Source: an uncultured Phycisphaerae bacterium (lineage in GTDB: Bacteria > Planctomycetota > Phycisphaerae > Phycisphaerales > SM1A02). From it: a stretch of 11,915 bases of DNA. The stretch spans positions 1-11,915 of the forward strand of contig CALCOW010000300.1 of the NCBI GenBank assembly GCA_937899935.1, given 5' to 3'. Positions 7,340 to 11,915 of the stretch are shown in pieces (positions within the stretch are counted from its first letter, which is position 1; every line of letters starts with the position of its first letter). Under the pieces are notes generated by a model. That model did not search any database, was not told the DNA's origin, and was given only the letters and a program-made list of their open reading frames with translations. The position numbers were made by a program, and so were the translations under genes.

Positions 7340-7365
7340 GTGTGGTAAACATCTGTTTACCACAC
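7340..7365. repeat. 26-bp palindrome with perfect 12-bp arms
   Basis: GTGTGGTAAACA and its exact reverse complement TGTTTACCACAC are separated by TC, about 75 bp after the lptD stop. As RNA it would form a strong stem with a small loop made by opening the central pairs. As DNA it is a near-perfect operator-like dyad. No T-run follows on the plus strand, and no A-run of useful length precedes it for minus-strand termination, so a simple intrinsic terminator is less likely. It may be a protein-binding site controlling the downstream exported-protein gene, or an mRNA 3'-end stabilising stem. Confidence 0.55.
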
Positions 7366-7390
7366 AGCCTGCAGCGGGCCACCCAAACCA

Positions 7391-7468
7391 GACCAGTGCT
7401 CTGAATGGGCAAGAAGACCGACGCGCCTTCGCGTTCTTGCTGTCTTTCTTTCATTTTGAGCGCTGGTC
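7391..7468 (+). terminator. Nested stem structure with probable lptD terminator
   Basis: The inner hairpin GCAAGAA(7409-7415)...CGCG-CCTT-CGCG...TTCTTGC(7434-7440) has one asymmetric bulge of 6 nt on the left side. It is followed by the T-rich tract TGTCTTTCTTTCATTTT (7441-7457), which fits an imperfect Rho-independent terminator for lptD. Outer arms GACCAGTGCTC (7391-7401) and GAGCGCTGGTC (7458-7468) pair fully as RNA with one G-U wobble. They enclose the whole terminator, including its T-rich tract. The alternative is a larger structured leader for the downstream gene. The pairing is read directly from sequence; the function is inferred. Confidence 0.5.
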
Positions 7469-7518
7469 TTCATCAAAAAGACATATCTCTGTTTAGTGGG
7501 AAGGATTTGCGATTGCTT

Positions 7519-7528
7519 GGGAGGGGAG
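7519..7528 (+). promoter_or_regulatory. Purine-rich ribosome binding site for the dockerin-protein gene
   Basis: GGGAGGGGAG lies 12 nt before the ATG at 7541. The spacing is a little long, but it is the only strong Shine-Dalgarno-like sequence here. It favours the ATG at 7541 over the in-frame GTG at 7496, because the site would lie inside the coding region of the longer form. Confidence 0.45.
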
Positions 7529-7540
7529 AAAGCTAAAAAG

Positions 7541-9502
7541 ATGAAACAGAAACTCAGACAAACTGATACATCCACTTGTTCTCTGCCAGAGTACTTCTTG
7601 AATCCCGCCGTACCTGGTTGTTTGGCAATGATCATTGCTATTACGATCACAGGCCTGATTGAGCCAGTGAGTGTCACGGCCGCAGCAGATAGTAATAACG
7701 CCACCAACTTGGGTACGTTTAGACCAAGTCCGTACGGATGGACCGATTCTCTTTGGGTTTCGTCTCTAAACCCACAACAGGCTTTAGGCAAAAGTAAACA
7801 ACCGTACAAGTATCGCATGGTGCCTCTTCCAACCGTAGAAGAGGGTGAAACTCGCACCACCTTTGGGACATCGGATAAAAGCATTTCTGGGATGCGGCAA
7901 GATGATGCTTGGGGCGGATACGCGCTATTTAGATTGAATGACTCAGGCCAAGTCGCTGGATGGACCAATTTTCTCTTCGAATGTGACGACAGTGACAGTG
8001 ACCAGAGGTCAGGTAAACCAACTGCGGCGAGCTGGGCGTACGATGCAACTCTTGGAAGCTATCCCCAACGAACCCTCCTACAAGTCGAAGGTCAAAATGC
8101 TCATGGTGCGAGGGCCACTGGCATTACTGAATCTGGCAAGATTGTCGGCTTAAGGCAATCCGAGGGAGACGACTTTGAACCCGGCGGAGACACCATTAAG
8201 CACTGTGGAGACTCTCGTTGGCTAAAAGCCGTTTACTGGGATGACAAGGACAGCGCGGGCGTGTTGTTCCCGCACGGTCAAGCACCGGACGGGTATGGCC
8301 AGCTACTGAGCTCGGCTGCCTTTGATGTGATTGAGTTTGGCGGAATAACCCAAGTCACTGGAATCATAGACTATGGAGTCTATTGTCCAGATGATCTAGA
8401 TCAAAGCCACCGAAGGGGCGACCCCGATCGTTGGTTCTGCTGGCAACCAGATAGCGGGATCATCACCCAGCCACCTGCTGCTGATATGTGGGATCGAGAC
8501 ATACATGCTCTAGAATTTTGTGATACTTCGAGCTTATCAGGAATGGTAGGTACAGGATTACCACGACGAGATGAACAGGTGTACAACCCGTGCTCCATCT
8601 GCCCATTCGTTTGTGGTTTGCTTGGATGTTGTTACTCGTTCCAAGGCTATGCCTCCACCATGATTTGCAATTCCTTCTCTGGTTTCAATAAAGTTCTGGG
8701 ACCAGTTCCTGATTGCGAACCATGTGGAAATTGTGGAAAAGGACCAACTGTTGAAAACGCCAGTTTTTTCTCTGAAGTCAATCGCGCTGCTGATCGCGGG
8801 CATGTAACCGGCTGGCAGTTGGGCGCTGACGGAGACACGGACTGTTGGACGGCCGCAATCTACCGCTCTAGTTGTGGAGGCAATTCAGAGGTAATCTCCA
8901 GTCAAAGTGGCAACCTAGCGGCAGCGCGTGGCCTGGGTATTCGATACGACTCAGCATCGAACCAAGCAAACATTGTGGGCTGGCAAAGGGAATCCAATGC
9001 GTCAGAGGCCATGCTGTGGACAGGTTCAGCAGGGAACTTCCAAGAGACCAATCTTAATCAGTTGCTTGAGTCGGGACAGATCGACATCACGGCGCTCCTT
9101 AATGTCGATGAAACAGACTGTCAGGAGGGAGACTGTCCTCCTAATGTATACCACTTACTTGAAGCCCATGACATCAATAACAACGGCTGGATTGTTGCCA
9201 TGGTTGCGGGGTCGGTTAACCATCCTACCTGCTGTGACTATTTCGGATTGGAATTCCCTGTCGTGCTAATTCCAGTCGAAGATGAAGACCCCTGCCCAAG
9301 TTGTGATGGCGACTTGACCAACGATGGCCAGGTTGATGGTGCGGACCTTACGATCTTACTCTCATGTTGGAGCCAGAGCTCAAGTGAATGCGAATGTTCT
9401 GATATCGAACGCAATGGCCTCGTCGATGGTGCTGACCTGACCGCACTCCTTGGTGCCTGGGGCCCCTGTCCCGTCAATGAACGTCGAAAAAGATCGAGGT
9501 AA
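7541..9502 (+). CDS. Exported HAF-repeat-like protein with Cys-rich insert and C-terminal dockerin-like repeats
   Basis: The preferred ATG start gives 653 residues; an in-frame GTG at 7496 would add 15. A long n-region is followed by a hydrophobic stretch (27-46) and AAA-D (47-50), a likely signal peptidase site, so the protein should be exported. The body carries loosely repeated 'Phi-N-x-x-G-x-Phi-x-G' units: 'LNDSGQVAGW' (132-141), 'ITESGKIVGL' (195-204), 'VNRAADRGHVTGW' (413-425), 'ANIVGWQ' (476-482) and 'INNNGWIVAM' (545-554). This resembles the HAF extracellular-repeat family, probably a beta-propeller-like fold. An insert at 351-398 holds nine cysteines, including CxxC and CEPCGNC. Residues 589-641 contain two calcium-loop segments with the shared core 'VDGADLT.LL..W', typical of Phycisphaerae dockerin-like tails. 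It ends in a basic tail, not a PEP-CTERM sorting signal. No catalytic motif is visible. It may be a surface or secreted structural or binding protein; its ligand is unknown. Confidence 0.75.
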   Translation: MKQKLRQTDTSTCSLPEYFLNPAVPGCLAMIIAITITGLIEPVSVTAAADSNNATNLGTFRPSPYGWTDSLWVSSLNPQQALGKSKQPYKYRMVPLPTVEEGETRTTFGTSDKSISGMRQDDAWGGYALFRLNDSGQVAGWTNFLFECDDSDSDQRSGKPTAASWAYDATLGSYPQRTLLQVEGQNAHGARATGITESGKIVGLRQSEGDDFEPGGDTIKHCGDSRWLKAVYWDDKDSAGVLFPHGQAPDGYGQLLSSAAFDVIEFGGITQVTGIIDYGVYCPDDLDQSHRRGDPDRWFCWQPDSGIITQPPAADMWDRDIHALEFCDTSSLSGMVGTGLPRRDEQVYNPCSICPFVCGLLGCCYSFQGYASTMICNSFSGFNKVLGPVPDCEPCGNCGKGPTVENASFFSEVNRAADRGHVTGWQLGADGDTDCWTAAIYRSSCGGNSEVISSQSGNLAAARGLGIRYDSASNQANIVGWQRESNASEAMLWTGSAGNFQETNLNQLLESGQIDITALLNVDETDCQEGDCPPNVYHLLEAHDINNNGWIVAMVAGSVNHPTCCDYFGLEFPVVLIPVEDEDPCPSCDGDLTNDGQVDGADLTILLSCWSQSSSECECSDIERNGLVDGADLTALLGAWGPCPVNERRKRSR

Positions 9503-9542
9503 GGGAGAGCCCAAGACGTTTCGCTCAACACGACCCCAACAC

Positions 9543-10457
9543 CTAAACACCCAAACGCTGGCTCCACAACGGGGCCAGCTTTTGGCGTGTCTCATGGTCA
9601 ATGGCATCAGGCGATGTCCAGATCGCATTGGCCAGCGCCGAACCAGCCTCACTGGGCGTATCACGCAACACGGTGACATCACGCAGCGCCGCGCGAATTA
9701 ACTTCAAACACGCATCAGACGCATGGGCAAGATGGGCCAACACTTCAGTCAGCACCGTCGCTGTATCTTCTCCAGGATCATGTTCGCGCCAGGCATCGTA
9801 GTCGGTCGGCATGCCCACCAAGGCATACGCCATTTCTGCCTCACGCACCAAGCGCGCTTCTGGCAAGGCCGTCATGCCAATAAGATCACCGCCCCAAGAA
9901 CGATGCATACGCGATTCGGCTCGCGTTGAAAAAGCGGGGCCTTCCATGCAGACATAAGTACCTTGCGGATGCAGTATCAGATCGTCACAGCTTTCAGCTG
10001 CTTGCATTAACCACTGCCGCATTACTGCACAACAGGGATCAGCAAACTCGACATGAACCGCCGCTCCATCGAAGAAAGTGCGCTGCTGATCACGGGCCGT
10101 GGTGCGATCAATCAACTGATCGCAAAGCACCAAATCGCGAGGCTTGATTGCCTCTTGCAATGATCCAGTGGCGCCGCTGGCGAGCACATGCGTGCAGCCC
10201 AGAAGCTTGAGGGCAAATATGTTTGCGCGGTATGGCACATGGGTTGGATTAAACTGATGCTGGGCACCGTGGCGCCGAAGGAGGGCCACCGGTGTTCCTT
10301 CAATAGAACCGAGTTGAATCTCATCGCTTGGCAAACCAAAAGGTGTCTCCGGCCGCTCGCTGCAGCGTCCTTTGGTATCCAGTTGATCAGCAAGCGCCTC
10401 ACCAACACCAGTTCCACCGACAATCGCAATCCTGAATGGTGAATCCATAGCACTCAT
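9543..10457 (-). CDS. mtaP: S-methyl-5'-thioadenosine phosphorylase
   Basis: This enzyme cleaves methylthioadenosine with phosphate to adenine and 5-methylthioribose-1-phosphate, the first step of methionine/adenine salvage from SAM-derived by-product. The 304-residue product belongs to the MTAP/PNP-II trimeric family. Motifs in order are 'IVGGTGVGEAL' (12-22), 'RRHGAQHQFNPTHVPYRANI' (61-80), 'ASGATGSL' (93-100), 'DQLIDRTTARDQQRTFF' (113-129), 'TYVCMEGPAFSTRAES' (167-182), 'GMTALPEA' (194-201) and 'MPTDYDAW' (216-223). The two Asp residues of TDYD (219, 221) correspond to Asp220/Asp222 of human MTAP, which recognise the adenine ring; purine nucleoside phosphorylases have Asn at the first. This supports adenine specificity. 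The ATG overlaps the rsmA stop (ATGA), indicating coupling. Met4 is an alternative start. Confidence 0.92.
   Translation of the reverse strand: MSAMDSPFRIAIVGGTGVGEALADQLDTKGRCSERPETPFGLPSDEIQLGSIEGTPVALLRRHGAQHQFNPTHVPYRANIFALKLLGCTHVLASGATGSLQEAIKPRDLVLCDQLIDRTTARDQQRTFFDGAAVHVEFADPCCAVMRQWLMQAAESCDDLILHPQGTYVCMEGPAFSTRAESRMHRSWGGDLIGMTALPEARLVREAEMAYALVGMPTDYDAWREHDPGEDTATVLTEVLAHLAHASDACLKLIRAALRDVTVLRDTPSEAGSALANAIWTSPDAIDHETRQKLAPLWSQRLGV
9557..9583 (+). terminator. Intrinsic terminator of the dockerin-protein gene, inside the mtaP 3' end
   Basis: GCTGGCTCC (9557-9565) pairs with GGGGCCAGC (9571-9579), 9 bp with one G-U, around the loop ACAAC, followed by TTTT (9580-9583). It lies 55 bp after the plus-strand stop at 9502. 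It also encodes the last residues of the convergent mtaP ('APLWSQR'), so terminator and coding sequence overlap. On the minus strand the same stem is followed only by GTTTGGGTGTTTAG, a weak tract. Confidence 0.6.
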
Positions 10458-11287
10458 GATACTTCTCTTTGGGCCTTCGCAGTTTTTTCAAATTTGAACA
10501 GGGTTACCAATTCCGGAATGGTCAAAGACTCTGGCCGTCTGGTCCAATCGAATTCAAGCGAAGAGGCTTTCCAATCAGGGCAAATAGCACCCAACTGTTT
10601 ACGCCGCTTGGTAAAGAGTTGGGTGACAAAGCGCCCGAACGCGGCTGAATCTTCAACCAACGCCTGCGATCTTGGCCGCAAGGCCACCATTGCACTTTTG
10701 ACTTTTGGTTTGGGCCAAAAACTACTGGCTGGAACAACAGAGAGGCGTTCAACCTCTGCCAATAATTGCAACATGACCGTCAGGGGGCCCCACTGTTTGG
10801 TTCCAGCGGTGGCGGTCATGCGCTGAGCAACCTCGAGTTGTACGGTGGCATAGATTCCACGGCAATTGTTGAAGTTCTGTAAGAGCAACACCATCAGTGG
10901 ACTGGCCACCTGATAAGGCAAATTGGCCACCGTTACAAAAGGCTGGTCACCAAGAGTCGCTTGGATCGCTGGCGAGAGTGTATGCGTCCCTGTCAGACAG
11001 TCGCCTTCAAGCACCGTCACGCGATCATCAAAACGCTCACGAATCAGTGCCGCTAACCCTTGATCAAGCTCGCTTACAACAACTCGAGCGCCAGCTTCGA
11101 GCAGTGCTTCAGTTAAGGTGCCTGTACCGGGACCAACTTCCAAGACCAAATCACCTGGTGACAACGCCGCCGCGCCCACCAGCTTGGCCACCTGATTCTT
11201 ATCGTGCATGAAATTCTGACCCAACCGATGCCGTGGCCGAAGGCCACGCTCAGCCAGGAGCTGGCGAATCTCGGTCAGCGTTTGCAT
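10454..11287 (-). CDS. rsmA: 16S rRNA (adenine1518-N6/adenine1519-N6)-dimethyltransferase
   Basis: RsmA (KsgA) dimethylates two adjacent adenines in the 3'-terminal helix 45 of 16S rRNA using SAM, a late check in 30S assembly. The 277-residue product is typical in length. Visible motifs are 'RLGQNFMHD' (21-29), motif I 'VLEVGPGTGTLT' (48-59), the acidic SAM-ribose contact 'SELD' (72-75), 'EGDCL' (94-98), the catalytic 'VANLPYQVASPL' (120-131) containing NLPY, 'VQLEVAQRM' (149-157), and 'FWPKPKVKSAMV' (190-201) in the C-terminal domain. All key residues are present. The ATG lies 7 nt after the efp stop, and the stop overlaps the mtaP start by 4 nt. The gene is the middle of a compact efp-rsmA-mtaP unit. 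Confidence 0.96.
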   Translation of the reverse strand: MQTLTEIRQLLAERGLRPRHRLGQNFMHDKNQVAKLVGAAALSPGDLVLEVGPGTGTLTEALLEAGARVVVSELDQGLAALIRERFDDRVTVLEGDCLTGTHTLSPAIQATLGDQPFVTVANLPYQVASPLMVLLLQNFNNCRGIYATVQLEVAQRMTATAGTKQWGPLTVMLQLLAEVERLSVVPASSFWPKPKVKSAMVALRPRSQALVEDSAAFGRFVTQLFTKRRKQLGAICPDWKASSLEFDWTRRPESLTIPELVTLFKFEKTAKAQREVS

Positions 11288-11294
11288 GATGGCA

Positions 11295-11870
11295 TCATGC
11301 CTTGCCTAAATACTCACCGGTCTCGGTATTGATCTTCACAACTTGGCCAATGTCGACAAACGGTGGCACCCGAACGGTGGCACCTGTTTCTACGACCGCC
11401 GACTTAAGTTGATTGGTGGCGGTCGCACCCTTTGGCTGTGGGGCGGTATCGGTGACGGCCAACTCAACAACCAGTGGCATCTCAACGCCAAGTGCCCTTT
11501 CCTCGTGCATCATTATTTTGACTGCAATGTTCTCTTTCAGCCACTGACTTTGACCAGGCCCGAGTACATCTCCATCCACTTCAAACTGTTCATAGTTTTC
11601 GTTGTCCATAAAGACAAAAGGACCATTGCCTTGACCGCTACTGTCGTAGAGGTACTGCATATCACGGCGGTCAATATTGACATCTTCTAGCTTGTCAGAT
11701 GAATTCAAGCGGTTGACTTTGATGGTGCCAGTTTCCAGGTTTTTCATCTTGGCTTGCACATATGCAGGCCCCTTGCCTGGTTTGACATGATCCGTATCAA
11801 GCACAACATTGAGTTGCCCTTGGAACATCAGGGCTTGTCCACGTTTTACATCGGTTGCCTTGATTGGCAT
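11295..11870 (-). CDS. efp: Elongation factor P
   Basis: EF-P binds between the ribosomal P and E sites and rescues stalling at consecutive prolines. The ATG at 11870 gives 191 residues, matching family length. It is supported by GGAG 9 nt upstream and by the conserved opening 'MPIKATDVKRGQ'. The longer frame to a GTG at 11900 adds ten residues not seen in the family. The three beta-barrel domains are recognisable: KOW-like domain I with 'HVKPGKGPAYVQAKMKN' (28-44), domain II around 'MQYLYDSSGQGNGPFVFMD', and domain III ending in the signature 'VPPFVDIGQVVKINTETGEY'. The tip residue in PGKG is Lys33, the position that is post-translationally modified in E. coli (Lys34). No modification gene (epmA/epmB or equivalent) lies in the window, so its state is unknown. 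It is the first visible gene of the efp-rsmA-mtaP unit; the promoter lies to the right of the window. Confidence 0.96.
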   Translation of the reverse strand: MPIKATDVKRGQALMFQGQLNVVLDTDHVKPGKGPAYVQAKMKNLETGTIKVNRLNSSDKLEDVNIDRRDMQYLYDSSGQGNGPFVFMDNENYEQFEVDGDVLGPGQSQWLKENIAVKIMMHEERALGVEMPLVVELAVTDTAPQPKGATATNQLKSAVVETGATVRVPPFVDIGQVVKINTETGEYLGKA

Positions 11871-11879
11871 AGCGGTCTT

Positions 11880-11883
11880 CTCC
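11880..11883 (-). promoter_or_regulatory. Shine-Dalgarno GGAG deciding the efp start
   Basis: On the minus strand GGAG stands 9 nt before the ATG at 11870. It would lie inside the coding region if translation began at the in-frame GTG at 11900. Together with family length, it selects the shorter form. Confidence 0.7.
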
Positions 11884-11915
11884 AACTGCATTTGTAGCAC
11901 AAGCCTGTGCTTGAT

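Noticed and set aside
7340..7365. Palindrome as an attachment site or IS end
   Set aside because: There is no transposase or integrase, no target-site duplication, and no second copy in the window.
7357..7968. Minus-strand open frame of 203 codons
   Set aside because: It lies antisense to the signal peptide and N-terminus of the exported protein and across the structured spacer. No motif is visible, and the plus frame is clearly coding.
1..11915. tRNA, rRNA, CRISPR array, riboswitch (for example FMN upstream of ribH)
   Set aside because: No cloverleaf, rRNA core sequence or regularly spaced repeat was seen. The 66-bp ribH leader is too short for an FMN riboswitch.

Overview
The window reads as chromosomal housekeeping DNA from a Gram-negative planctomycete, most likely of the class Phycisphaerae. 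Three things point there. An exported protein ends in two dockerin-like segments with the 'DGADL..LL..WG' signature, which is common on exported Phycisphaerae proteins. A very long LptD-type outer-membrane protein shows a diderm envelope. The remaining genes (ribH, nusB, ftsY, efp, rsmA, mtaP) are standard bacterial core genes. Base composition looks even, and there is no sign of phage, plasmid, IS element, CRISPR or RNA genes. The taxonomic call is an inference, because no rRNA is present.

Layout, left to right. (1) 1-721, minus: the 5' portion of a gene running off the left edge. It encodes a degenerate histidine-kinase-like ATPase domain. (2) 722-1081: an intergenic region with two small dyads close to that gene's start and a strong minus-strand terminator. 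(3) 1082-2098, minus: a UbiA-family membrane prenyltransferase. (4) 2099-2164: a short divergent promoter region. (5) 2165-4051, plus: ribH, nusB and ftsY, tightly packed (GTGA overlap, then a 4-nt gap). (6) 4152-7264, plus: an LptD/OstA-type lipopolysaccharide-assembly protein whose reading frame is broken by an apparent -1 shift near 4659-4663. (7) 7265-7540: a spacer with a 26-bp palindrome and a nested stem structure that includes a probable terminator. (8) 7541-9502, plus: a secreted protein with HAF-like repeats, a cysteine-rich insert and a dockerin-like C-terminus. (9) 9543-11870, minus: efp, rsmA and mtaP, a compact operon transcribed towards the dockerin gene, with a shared hairpin at the convergent end.

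How the genes fit together. The plus-strand block combines riboflavin synthesis (RibH), antitermination (NusB), co-translational membrane targeting (FtsY) and outer-membrane assembly (LptD). FtsY and LptD are both part of envelope biogenesis. The minus-strand block combines translation (EF-P), ribosome maturation (RsmA) and methylthioadenosine salvage (MtaP). RsmA uses S-adenosylmethionine, while MtaP salvages the methylthioadenosine made by other SAM-consuming pathways.

I did not find a clear undescribed multi-gene system. The items most worth a second look are the lptD frameshift, the degenerate kinase-like protein at the left edge, the structured spacer at 7340-7468, and the unusual architecture of the dockerin protein.
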